The translations under genes were made by a program, and so were the position numbers. A stretch of 64,000 bases of DNA. Source: Polydactylus sextarius. Lineage: Eukaryota; Chordata; Actinopteri; Polynemidae. Below are positions 16,301 to 64,000 of this stretch, one piece after another. The notes under the pieces were generated by a model. It was not told where the DNA came from, made no database searches, and worked only from the letters and a program-made list of their open reading frames with translations. The stretch is from assembly GCA_016801845.1 (NCBI GenBank), contig CM028918.1:12393501-12457500 (forward strand), written 5' to 3'. Positions within the stretch are counted from its first letter, which is position 1, and each line of letters opens with the position of its first letter.

Positions 16301-16557
16301 TAGAATTGTCTTTTGATGTCTTTGAGATGAAGAGATTTATTGTGAATTTATTTATTGTGAATGTTGGAGATATCCCATGAGAGTATTTGTCTGTCATATT
16401 GTCAGTTGTAAGGAGAACCACTATACCTCTTTTGAAATTATAGGGCTTCTAGGTTTAAACAGAATCACCCCTAATGGGTACTGATCACCACTATGCTCTC
16501 TCTGATTCAATCTTTACTTAAATCATAATTTTCTTCTTTTCCATTTCTCTGTAACAG
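1..16557. other. 5' flank or 5' intron of dlgap2; no gene supported
   Basis: This 16.5-kb AT-rich stretch has only short open frames (under about 95 codons) with no recognisable protein similarity. The first solid dlgap2 exon begins at 16558 behind a splice acceptor and needs one coding nucleotide from an earlier exon, so much of this stretch is probably intron. I could not find the upstream exon. The stretch holds homopolymer runs (for example A at 134-152, T at 2142-2157), a (TC)16 tract at 10319-10350, and interspersed-repeat-like debris near 2440-2485 and 12750-12800. One weak exon-like interval (10390-10458) is listed separately. Confidence 0.6.
10319..10350. repeat. (TC)n microsatellite
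   Basis: An uninterrupted run of about 16 TC units continues into a looser pyrimidine tract to about 10385. The tract ends in a CAG at 10387-10389, so it could act as a polypyrimidine tract for an acceptor. It could equally be a plain microsatellite. Confidence 0.9.
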
Positions 16558-53332
<36,775 letters not shown>

Positions 53333-54003
53333 GGTCCACGGATTCCATCCTCGGCTCTTGTCCACCTCCACCCAGCACCAGCTTGTGGCGTCACGTCCAG
53401 CCCCCCCACCTCCCACCCCAACCCCACCAAACCTCACCACCCTTGCTGTCATCATCACTGTCAGCATCACCGTCACAGCTCGTTCACTTTGTCATCATCT
53501 GTCGCCATTCTCTGGTTTGTCCCCCGCTGAAGCTACACTAGGCAAAGATTTCAGTTGAAAATCCCTTCTTCTTATCAGCCTGAATGACAATGTGGCACTG
53601 CCATAGAGAAGAAGTCAGGTGAGTCAGGCGGACATGATACTTTTCCCCACAGGAAGTAAAAAATTTGATTGAAACTCCAGCTGTCTCCAAAACAGCTAAA
53701 AAAAAAAAAAAAAAAAAAGAATGGACACACCAGCATTAGATCCTGTCCCTCTTGTCACTCTGGTGAACTGATCCCAGAGCAGCTGGAATGGTGAACATAG
53801 CTGCGTTTATACAGTTTATTGATATAATTTGTGGATTAAAAAAAGGTAAAAAACAAAAAAAAAAAAAAAAAAGAGAAAATCATTTAGATGTTCCTGCCGC
53901 CTGCAGCTGCTAACATGAAGTCACCTAGTGTAGCTTTAAACCCACAGGGGACTTTGTTTTCCCACAGTCTCTACACCATGAGAATGAGCTGCTATTCCCC
54001 CAA

Positions 54004-54009
54004 AATAAA
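54004..54009 (+). promoter_or_regulatory. Candidate proximal polyadenylation signal
   Basis: AATAAA lies about 670 bp after the dlgap2 stop, followed by AU-rich sequence. It could produce a short 3' UTR. The hexamer alone is weak evidence. Confidence 0.35.
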
Positions 54010-54507
54010 CATTTCATCTGATACTTAATACTTTTAACCACATCCCAAAAAAAAAGTAGTTATTTTTGTCACAGTTAAAACTCCATTCGTCTCCAGTCAT
54101 TGCCATTGCCCCGCTGTGAGTATGGGTAACACTATACTCACCACATTCAAATGGAAACACAAAGTGCAACTTTTCTCTCACCAGCAACAATGGTCTTGGG
54201 CTAAAGCAGCCTGTGTGAAGTTACAGTGGCAGTAGAAATTGATTGTTTCCTACACTAATGTATCATAGCAAAAAAAAAAAAAAAAAAAAAAAAAACAAAT
54301 GTAGGAAATATAAAAAAAGAACGGAAAAAAAGATACATTTGTTGTTTTCACTGAGGGTTAGGCTGCCCAGTCTTTTTAATAGAACTGGGTAAAAACCTGT
54401 TACAACTGTTGTTATATTTTTTTCTAAACTTCCCACTAAGTGGGGGAGTCAGAAAAAAAAAAAAAAGATCGACAGAATTCGACTGAGGTGCTGCACAACT
54501 GTACACT

Positions 54508-54550
54508 ATCTATCTATTTATCTATCTATCTAGCTACATTTCTATCTACC
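54508..54550. repeat. (CTAT)n microsatellite
   Basis: Imperfect CTAT/TCTA units span about 43 bp, inside the probable 3' UTR. Confidence 0.85.
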
Positions 54551-57500
54551 CGTCTCCATCTTAACTAGGCATGCTGCAGCTGTTGACCAGTGTTGCTGAA
54601 TGAGATCTGAAAATAAGGCTACAACTCCTTGACCATCGTTTCCGCATTTATCCATTTCACCACCACCGCCCCTCTAAGAAGTTGACATATTTTAAGATAT
54701 GTATGTTATTTGCTGCTGGATACATTTCCATTGCAGAACAAATATGAATTATTAACATAAAAAAGACAGTTTTACGCAGCCTGGAAGAGGTGACTGTATC
54801 AAACAATGCATTTTGCACCTTATAATATTCATGTTTGTATTTCCAAGGGAAATGTAGTTTATGAAGCTCATGTGATATTGTTGCAGTTGAATTGCAAGGA
54901 CAGATATGGGAAATTTACTACAGAATTTCATGTAACTATAGATCATATAAACTGCACCTTGTGTTGTTTCGTTTCCATTTCTTTCCGACGCCATTCAGGC
55001 CTCTCGTAATTACAATATTGTAATTCTGACAGTTTTAATTATGCTTACAGTATCTATCATATGACCTACATCGCAATCTACAGTATACATTTAGTACTTA
55101 TAGTTAAAAGAAAAAAACAGTTGCAGGTTGATTTGACAGTGCATTTGTTCTGCTGATTAAGGGGGGTTTTCTTAGCAAAGAGAAACCGTTACTCATAACA
55201 CACTGCATCCAACCGTTTATTCCAAGTGGCGCATTATAAAATCACTCCTGTTGTTATTTTGATCTGCTCATGTAGTCTAGGAAAGACAGGTACAAATGAC
55301 ACTTTAACAATATTCAGTTACTATAGTAAATGGTGCTGCTTTTTACTCTAAAACTGTTGTCCTTTACCCAGTCCTATGTGCACGCACACACACACTCAAG
55401 GACTTTTTAAACAGAGATTTATTAATATGGTGCCCGTTGTCTCTCCAATGACTTGTGGTAGATTGTGACTTTAGAAAAGATCATCTTTGCAATGCTCTTG
55501 CCCTCAGTGATGTAAATGAGGAGAAGGTTTTATGGTTTAACTTCCTTACTTCTAACATGAAAAGAGGTCAGGGATATTTATTTATCAGATGGGAGAGATT
55601 ACAGGCTTTGACATTCCACCAACCTTAAAGTAAAATCTAATATGCCCACCCTGAGCCAAGGGCATACTGCTATAGCTAGCTGAAAGTACATCATTGTACC
55701 TGTCCATATTTTATACTTCACCCACAATGAATTCCTGACATTTGCAATACGTGCCCATTCATCCTCATTTGCCAATCTAACCCCAGCCAATTAAAGCTAA
55801 TGTTGATGTAGGGCTGCTAGAATTATGCTGCAGTAAAGTGTTTAATGATTCCTATTTACTGTAATTAGAGAGGCACTCGTGGGGGAGAGCAGTCTGTGTA
55901 CTGTAAGTACTTTGGTGAGGCTCCGAGACTGGTCAGAAAGGATCTTGATGAGATTTAATTTAGTTGCTTTGAGGCTGGCGGTTGTGTGACCAATTACCAA
56001 TAGTACTTTACGTTACAACGTGTAGATCAGTGGTAAATCTGAAAAAAAAACAAAAAAAAAAAACAAACCCTTACCTTACCAGACGGCCTTAACCAAAACA
56101 CTCATGAATGTAGAGCCCCGAACGATGCAAAAAAAGAAAGAAAGAAACCCCAAGAGACATGAGCAAATGCTGTAAATCCAACTAAATTGGGCAAAAGACT
56201 TTTTTTTTAATTTCATCAGTTTTTCTACTTCACTGGGTTGGTTTTTAACGATTAAAGACAAGGTGACAGGTCACCACTTCCACACAAATTTTTCGAAGTT
56301 CAAAGTTGAGAATAGGTTTTTTTTTCCAGTGTATGTAAAGAAATAATACAATATCTGGAACAGAATAAATAAATGGGCAGTGTTGGCCTATTTCTTTTGT
56401 GGGTCCTTGTAGACCACAATTGAAATTCAGTCGAAATTGGCAGCGACCTACATTTTCTGCTTCAGTCAGGCTTTTATTTACACGGTGTTAGATATTGTAG
56501 GTAAATGAACACACTCTAGACACCAGTTTACATTTACAGTATACAGTATAAACCAATAAAAATAAATGTCCCAGCAAACCTTTGTCTAGTAATCACATTT
56601 ATTTTAATGTATTACTTTAAGGCTTCTGTCCCTCAGTATAGGCTGGAGGCCTGTGGAGTGAAGGGGAGAAGTATTCTCTTGAAGAATCAAGTGCATTATG
56701 TATTTACAAAGATGGCAAGGGCTTAATTCAAAGTCAAATAATTTATTTAAATCATTTAAAAATACACTATCTCCATCCATTAAGGGGCTTTACCTCGACT
56801 TATGTCACAGGAATCATATCATATCACATCACGAGAAAAATGTCACAGATTGTAACTGATTCTATAGAATTATATATTATAATATGATATATTTTCACTC
56901 ATTTCAGTTTGTCAAGCCTATTTCTCCTCAAACGCACTCTGAAGAGTAGGTTGGGAATCCCTTATTTTATGAATTGCAGTGCTTAAATATATTCTGTTTT
57001 AGCATTTCAGTCTGTTTCTGTTCTTTCAAAAGTTGTCAAGGGAAACAAACCAAACATACCACTGTCCTCACCACAGTTTGACATCTCCTTACATTTAAAA
57101 AAAGAAAGAAGAAAAGTTAATATTCTGGCCAATTTGATCAACAATTTACACAAATCTTCTTGCTGTACTTATTATTATTATGATATACTTTAATATGTGT
57201 TGTGCCCAAACAACAAAAGTTGAACATATATCCCAAAATGTAAGGACTGAAGGCCTCAGTACTTACCATTACTGTTTCAGTGGACAGGAACACATTTGTT
57301 GGATTTCTTTGTTGTGCCATCTTCATTTTCTCATTGAAAGTCTATTAATATCAGCGTCTTGACTCATATTTTTGGCCAGAGATGTTGAAATCGTCATTTA
57401 TTTCTCTGGTTCCTCCCTAAGTTTTGCCCTCAGAGGGATTTATGACAGCTCCTCTGAATTATGACAACAGCTGATGGGCTACTTTAACAATCCAACTGCT

Positions 57501-58570
57501 CTTCCATCTGACAGAGTCATGCAAATCGAGTCTACTTCCCACAGACTGCATACTGTGATTCCATCTTGTGTAGTATTTATAATGATCTGATCTGATACTC
57601 ATTATCATCATTGCAGGCTTTCCTTTAAGATCTACCTATTCAGACAGGAGGTTATTGTCATTGTGTAGCTTTGAGTTTATATTTTCGTGTAGGTTCTTTG
57701 AATTGATTTCACCATCCAACCAAGTGAGTGGTCAGAGTCAAAGTGTTGGTAAAGAGTCAAGGGGTTGGTTTAGCACATAAAATCCATAAATGACCTTTTC
57801 CGTTTCGCAACTGTCATTTGCCACAGAGCAACAGTTAGTAAAGGAGCAGTATTGTTGATGAGGAGTGATGGGGAAAGACCTCAGACATCAGCTTGAACAA
57901 AAAAAAAAAAAAAAAAAAAGAAGTCACTTCTGCCGTTATTGCACCAATCACCAATCAGTGAGGCTGATTTCACAACATAAAGATGTCCTCAGAAGTCACA
58001 GGGACACCAGCTGCTGCTAGTGATGTACACTATCACAGTGTGTGCGACGTGAAGTGCACACACATGTCGACATCCGAATTTCAGATGTTAAAAAAAAAAA
58101 GTGTTATTGTGGTATCATATGGGGCTAGTCTATAATTGTGGTACCATATAATTGTTATTATATTGTTAACAATGACTCATCATTAGCATGTCACCTCTGA
58201 TTAGCAGAAAGATACTTTTTTTTTTCTTTCCTTTTGCGTCTATGTAACACATTTTATCCCACCACGCTACAAAGGGGCTTAGGAGTTTGGCAACTATGTA
58301 CATGACAAATCCTCAGGTGCCTTACAGTTTGATTCTCATAGGAGTCTGTGAGTGAATGTTATGGATTGAGGTATGTGAAAGGACTGCGTCACCTCTTAAG
58401 AGTGCGAGTTTGTCTGTAATATCATTACAAAGGGCTGGAAACTGGGCTGGGTTGGAAAAAAAAAAAATAATTTTCTTTATATTTAACTAATTCAGACGTC
58501 TTACTGTAATGAACTTCAGCACAATACGGTCTAGAGGATATCAAAGGAGGAACTGGTAACATTTGTTATC

Positions 58571-58600
58571 CTCTCTCTCTCTCTCTCTGTCTCTCTCTCT
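58571..58600. repeat. (TC)n microsatellite
   Basis: About 15 TC units with one TG interruption, followed after 12 nt by a T run (58612-58624). Confidence 0.9.
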
Positions 58601-60144
58601 TATTTATTGATTTTTTTTTTTTTTGGAATATTTGGTTCAAATCACATAGATGTTCTGCTATGATCCACCATGATGCAGCTGCATATTTGGAATTAAGTTT
58701 TACGTGCAATGATAGAGGACAGAAGTCCATTGAAGATACAGAGAAATACAGAGAAAATACAGAGAATTGTAGAAACGTAATGGATATGACAACGTGTACG
58801 CAACATCTCAAAGTACATGACACGTCCATTTCAGCGAATCAAAAAAAAAAAAAAAAAAAAAAAAAAGATTATTTATTTAAAGATAAAAAAGGTCTTTATC
58901 TATTTTTTCCTCCTTGCTGTGATATTGTAATCCTGAGATGTTTTTGCCTTTTTGGTGGGGCAGCTACATCTACAGAATCTGGAGACTGACAAAACTTGAC
59001 CAGCCAAAAAGTGCAATAGTGTTTTCATACAATGACAGGCAGGCTCACCTACAGCTATTTACCTCACTGTTAAGCGTTTTAGCAAACATAGTATATTAAG
59101 GAGTGGTTGTAATCTCCACAGGAACACTTTTGTCATGCCTGTGTACTATGCAGCAGTACTTCTGTGGGGCTGCAGAGCCGTGCAGGCCCTGGTGCAGATC
59201 ACCTTTCATTTACAGAGCACTGAAAGCACCGTGTTCATCGTGCTTTACACACTGCAGGAGCAAAAACGTGTGCTGTCAGTGTCATCCGATAGTCGATCCT
59301 ATATAGTTCAAAATTTTAGCTTTTACAATTTTACTTTATGTTTATTTAAGAAATACATAGAGTAAAAAAAAGGAGTCAGTTAACATTCACTAATGCTCTA
59401 AAATGACGTTAGAGTTCATTTATTATATTTTCCCTCACAAGAGATTTGTTTATATCTTATATTAACACACTTCATGGCACCATATTTTAGACAAACATCA
59501 TTTAATAGTTGTCCTGAATATAAACCTCAGAGAAGTCTGCATAGGTGCTGAATCAAACAACTTTCTCCTTGTAAAGAATTTGCTTCTCCTTCTTTTTTAT
59601 TTCTTTTTTTCTTTCTTCTTTTTTTTTGGTTTATTCTGACAATCAGCACACACCAAAAACATCAAATGCACATATACACAGACACGCTACAACAGCACTG
59701 TCATAGTACATCCTCAAGATAGTGCCCTGAGTTTTCCCTCATACATATCTTGAGGATCTTAACAGTCTTTCCTAGTGAGACTCCATTAAATTTTCATTGA
59801 AAGCTTTTCTCCTTGTTTCTGATACAGTTGCACTGCAAAGATGTCTTTCTATTGCTTGCTCTCTCTTCTCATAAACCATCAGATTTTTTAATTTGATTAT
59901 TTTTCTTTTTTTTCATTTGTTTTATAATGACATGAATCACTAGTTCTGCCTGTTGCCATAAGTATCGCCAAGTGAGTAGTTATGGATCATATTTGATGTC
60001 ATGTTAGCATTAATACTGGGTTGTGTGAGTGTATCTGCTCCTCAAGCAATAAGCCTAATTTAGATATTTCAGTTGGCTTTTCATCCCGATCTTCAGACTT
60101 TAAATGTGAAGAGGTTTCAGTTCAGTTTAGGTGGTTGTAAAGAC

Positions 60145-60745
60145 ACAGTTTGACATTTTGGATGCATATTTGCTTTCTTGGAAAGACAGAGATAAGTTGA
60201 TTGATAGTACTCTTATATTTACAAAGCTAGCAGTTTATCTTAGCTTAGCATAGTTGAAAACAGCGGCTAAGTCCAAAAGTAACAAAACTGGCCAAGAAGG
60301 TATTTCAACAACTCACTAATTAAGTTTAGTTAGTTAGTTCAATCTATAGAAAATGAAAGTAGAATAAGTCAACATGAAGCTATAGCCAAAAGATGCCTAA
60401 ACCAGCCATACGGCTTGAAAACACGAAAACTAGCCAGCCACATGACAAAACAGATGAGCATAAAACAAATTGTTACATTTACACTTGTATTTCTGTGTGC
60501 AATAAGCGAACAAGGTGGAAATATGTGATGTTTTTAGCTGCTGGGAGGTGAATTTTGTTGCTAAAGGCCCATGTGTCCAGTTTTTATGCTAAACTAAGCT
60601 AAGCTAAAATAAGCTAAGGATGCTCTGGTTGTAGCTTTGTGTCAGATATAACAGTGGTATCAATTTTTTTTTTTTTTTTTAATCACTCCAAAAAAAAAAA
60701 AAAAAAAAAAGCAAATGAGCATATTTTCCAAAATGTAATAATTCT
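60145..60745. mobile_element. Palindromic MITE (TTAGCTTAGCAT family), non-autonomous DNA transposon
   Basis: The left terminus TGACATTTTGGATGCATATT..TGCTTTC (60151-60177) is mirrored by GCAAATGAGCATATTTTCCA..AAATGT (60711-60736). Sub-terminal ATCTTAGCTTAGCAT (60238-60252) pairs with ATGCTAAACTAAGCTAAGCT (60587-60606), so the element can fold almost end to end. Motifs such as GTCCAAAAGTAACAAAA and TGGTTGTAGCTTTGTGTCAG match a repeat I recall as very common in percomorph fish. It has no coding capacity. Two homopolymer runs (T 60664-60680, A 60691-60710) interrupt the right arm. Confidence 0.75.
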
Positions 60746-61754
60746 TTACACAGGCAAATCATTTTCTTTTACGTTTTAAGGCAACGCTAAACGATGTTTA
60801 CATGTAACATTTTCTTATATTTTATCCTTAAAAGTCCCACAAGGTTAGCTATAGGTTGATGTTTTTTGTTTCTCCTTTGAATTATTTTCATAAAATATAT
60901 TGAGAAGATTAGTAACATTATTTAACCTCACAGCAATTTGACGTATAATCACAATCGGAATATACAGGCATATCGTTGCATTACGTTGTCGCGCATTCGT
61001 ATATTCCTTTCAGTCGTGTGCTACTGTACAAGTGGGAGGAGAGCTGTTTATATCCCTGTACTGTTCTTTATGTTTCAGTGTTTTATGAGGGGAGAGAGCA
61101 GTCACAATTTTGTTTGCCTTTGGTGGAGAAATGTCTTGTGTTGTGGCTGTGGGTAGAAATAACAAAAAGGCCTCTTATGGGTTTTGGAATGTGATATGAG
61201 AAAAATTTGATAGCATAAAAAAAAAAGGTTTGTGGTTAGCTTAAAAACTATTTTGAATTGTTAGATATATCAATAATGAGGATAAATATAATGCCAAATA
61301 TTCAGTATTTGTACAGAAATATACATATATAAATATATAATATATGCCTAATTTAAATGGAACTATTTTCCGCTCTTGATCATGTTTTTGTTGTTTAATG
61401 TTCCTTTGTCAACATTATTTTATAAGATCTCCAGATAGCATGCAGGATAGTGAAAATGAATGTATTATTTAGTGTTTCATTGCTGTTCAGTATTACAGCA
61501 TTCTAAAGATCAGTTTGTGTTTGTAAAAAAAAATTAATAATTTAAGCTGAATATTTCATTTCTAGATTTTTGTTTATCTATAAATGAATTTTAAGCTTTC
61601 TTTTCTAAATGCAAGGATTTGAAATGGTTTGAATCATTTATATCATTTTATTTCTTCTTTTTTTTTTTCCACCCTGCTTTATCAATGTGGTTCGGTATAT
61701 TTTGCCTCTCTTCTAAGTACTGCTATCTACCATCTGTTGTAAATAATTATGCAA

Positions 61755-61760
61755 ATTAAA
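61755..61760 (+). promoter_or_regulatory. Candidate distal polyadenylation signal of dlgap2
   Basis: ATTAAA in the context TGTAAATAATTATGCA..ATTAAACTTTTTGAAG is followed within 25 nt by CA and a GU-rich TTTGTTGTGAGAG, the usual layout of a cleavage site. Upstream sequence is UTR-like and no coding sequence lies nearby. It would place the mRNA end at about 61780. Confidence 0.45.
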
Positions 61761-61780
61761 CTTTTTGAAGAAACAACATT

Positions 61781-64000
61781 TGTTGTGAGAGAACTTGGTG
61801 ATTTTCTTTATCAAGTACAAGACACCAGGAAGTAGAGAAATTGTGGAATTTCAGCTGGAATGTGGGGGTATTTATGAAAAATAACCTAAACACAAATAAA
61901 ATATTATTCATTCTCTCAGGTCACGTCATGGGTCTAAAAATAATAATAAACTCTTAAATGCTTGGTTAGGGGCACTACCCAGGTAATAAAGATTCTGGCT
62001 GTAGTCTGGCAGACTAAAAAGTAAAGGTAAGCAAAACAAAGGTTTTTGGGTTGACTATGGGGATTTTGGTGCAGTTATGTCTATTTTTGGAGGTCCATAA
62101 TTAGTTTTGGGTGAGTTTTGGCGTCCTTTTGTTTTTTTTTTCTTTTGCGCCTCTAATCTGGGCCATATATGGGCCGTACATCCTTCTGAAACTTGGCCAA
62201 AATTGGTCCAGATTTGACCTGTAATGATTTTTGCTGTCTGGGTACAACTGTAGTGTCTCTCAGTTACAACTGTGAGGTTATAAAAGCATTTAGTGATCCA
62301 TTTAAAAAAACAGTAAAACAGTTGGAGCATTCATTATAATTCAGTGACTGAACTGAAGTTTAAATGTTCAAGTCAGCGACCTGGTATTTTATGTTCCAGC
62401 TCAGTGTCACTTTGCCAGGACTTAGTGAAACAGGTGATGAGATCAGATGGTTCATTTTGTTAATATTATTAGCAACAGCTGTGTTTTTTCTCCTTCTGCA
62501 AGTCAATATATTTGCTCTGAAAATGGCCTGTTTTATTGTACAAACGAGTGGGGTCGTCTCATCGGTTAAACTGGGAACACCTGGCTACAGCGTTCCTAAA
62601 CTTCAGAACAATTTCTACTACATTTGGAAGTTGTTCCCAGGATATCACGTTCAATAGAGAGACGACCTGGACCAGGGACGTACTAATGAGTGAAGTTAGT
62701 AGAACAAGGAAACAAAAGAAAATGGAGGATGCGGATCCTTTTATAGAGCCCGAGCAGCACTTGGATCAGGTGTTTCCATTCGCACTGATGTAACAGCTCT
62801 GCCCACCAAATTACCTGCAAGACAAATGACACTGAGTGTTTTCAATTACCCCGACTGATTTCAGACCTGCTCAAGCTGGAAGTGAGTTGGTGGCGTGCAG
62901 GGAGGTGCAATAGAAAATAACAAGTTTTAATGGTTCCATCCTAACATGTGCACTAAAATAGTGAAAGGTGAGGTCACCGCTGGTCTCATTGTCCTGAGAA
63001 AACATCCAATCACATAGAATCATTAACGTTTTCCACAGTTTAACGCTGAATCAGGTCGAACTGTCACACTACAGAGGACAGTGATGACTGATCCACCCTG
63101 ACCTGTGTCCTCTCCATTTAACATGTTTTTTCTTTTTCCTTCTTGAAATTGCAAGATAACGACAGAAAACTCCCAACAGATTTAATTAAAGAAGTGGTCT
63201 TTATTACAGCAAAGAAGCCAAACATTACAGACAAGAATAATTATGAACCATGAATATTAATTCTACACTCAGACTGGCCTCTCACCCAGAAACCAGCTCC
63301 ATTCACTACTCTTCAGGGCCACTTTAGATTTATTAAGGAGGAATTATGAGCACGTTAACAGGATTCGTTCTGCTCGAGTGTGTAATGTTCAGTTTCTGTT
63401 AACACAACAAATTGTCGCTGACTGCTTCGCTTTTCTCTCTCTCTGCATGCTATAGGACGTTGGACATGGAGTTTGTCCGTCATGGCCTTTCCATTTTGTT
63501 TTGTTTAGCCTTCTTTAAGTGAAGCCATGAATCTGGAGGGGAAAAAACAAAACAAAACAAAAAAAAGAAAACAAAAAAACAAACAAACCAAAACAACTGA
63601 TTTTTCACCAACAGAATAAATTTCTGTTGAAACTGTAACAGTTTTAAAATGACATCAGTCAAATGATTTTTTTTGTTTTGTTATTGTCGTTGGTGAATCT
63701 CTCAGGAGTACAATCTCTGACTCTTTTTTTTAATGTATTTATTTATTTTTTATCTACAACAGAACTAATGTTCTGACATTGCATCCATCATCTAAATCTC
63801 TACTGTTCATCCAACAATAGAGTCTTTTAGAGCACGCTCGTGATAATCTATTTACAATAACATCCTTAAGAGTAGGGCCTCTCTTGTTCCAACCAAGTGG
63901 AACATGTAACATTTTATTTACAATAAAGTTTTCTTCTTTTTTTTTTAAATTTCTGAATCAGTTTGTGCACAAACAGAAACACACCTGGTATTCAGTAAGC
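61781..64000. other. Downstream flank, no gene supported
   Basis: About 2.2 kb with no convincing coding frame. 62130-62245 contains CTAATCTGGGCCATATATGG and CTGAAACTTGGCCAAAATTG, resembling the TGGCCCAGAT-type dispersed repeats of fish. On the minus strand, hexamers at about 63200 (TTTATT) and 63915-63930 (TTTATT, ATAAAG region) could belong to the 3' end of a convergent gene outside the window, but nothing else supports this. Confidence 0.5.

Larger units (their letters stand above)
53333..61780 (+). other. dlgap2: Probable long 3' UTR of dlgap2
   Basis: From the stop codon to a strong end signal near 61755 there is 8.4 kb without a supported coding frame on either strand. It is U-rich with many A and T homopolymers (A runs at 53699-53718, 54271-54295, 57900-57919, 58842-58866). 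Mammalian DLGAP genes are known for multi-kilobase 3' UTRs. An early AATAAA at 54004-54009 could give a short form. A MITE is embedded at 60145-60745. Where transcription really ends is inference. Confidence 0.5.

Noticed and set aside
59103..59365. Short frames resembling a small membrane protein downstream of dlgap2
   Set aside because: Two overlapping frames of similar length, no start context or homology recognised; the interval lies in the probable 3' UTR.

Overview
The window is vertebrate genomic DNA, almost certainly from a ray-finned (teleost) fish. It is AT-rich and intron-dominated, with many homopolymer and dinucleotide runs. It also carries fragments of interspersed repeats that I recognise as widespread teleost families: an 'ATTCAATTCA..TTTATTTATATAG' repeat, a palindromic 'TTAGCTTAGCAT' MITE, and a MITE ending in 'CCTACACACTGGTCC'. 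No bacterial, viral or organellar genes are apparent.

The one confidently identified gene is dlgap2 (SAPAP2, discs-large-associated protein 2), on the + strand. It encodes a scaffold of the excitatory postsynaptic density that links PSD-95 guanylate-kinase domains to SHANK PDZ domains. I traced ten coding exons whose splice phases all agree: 16558-17711, 25584-25801, 27864-28017, 29430-29649, 47740-48098, 49062-49147, 49224-49630, 50059-50150, 51275-51427 and 53117-53332. Joined from the ATG at 16629 they give a 995-residue protein ending in the SHANK ligand QTRL. The reading frame of the first exon stays open to its acceptor and resembles the N-terminal extension of the longest mammalian DLGAP2 isoform, so at least one further 5' exon is expected upstream.

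Layout: 1-16557 is 5' intron or flank with no supported gene. 16558-29649 holds the N-terminal exons, which include three guanylate-kinase-binding repeats, one per exon. 29650-47739 is an 18-kb intron. 47740-53332 is a compact cluster of C-terminal exons (LC8 motifs, proline-rich segment, GH1 domain, PDZ ligand). 53333 to about 61.78 kb is a probable very long 3' UTR, and the rest is downstream sequence.

The most interesting material is in the 18-kb intron. A splice acceptor at 32868 opens a 271-codon reading frame (32869-33683) that ends in a stop. Its phase matches the upstream dlgap2 donor exactly. It encodes an acidic segment, a short predicted coiled coil and a tandem pair of dynein-light-chain (LC8)-like motifs similar to those in the normal dlgap2 C-terminal half. 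If spliced, it would give a DLGAP2 isoform that keeps the PSD-95-binding repeats but loses GH1 and the SHANK ligand. The same intron contains a possible 57-nt frame-preserving cassette exon (43338-43394), a CpG-rich patch next to a 16-bp perfect hairpin, a head-to-head MITE pair, a 168-bp TA/CATA microsatellite and a retroposition-like AATAAA plus A25 signature.
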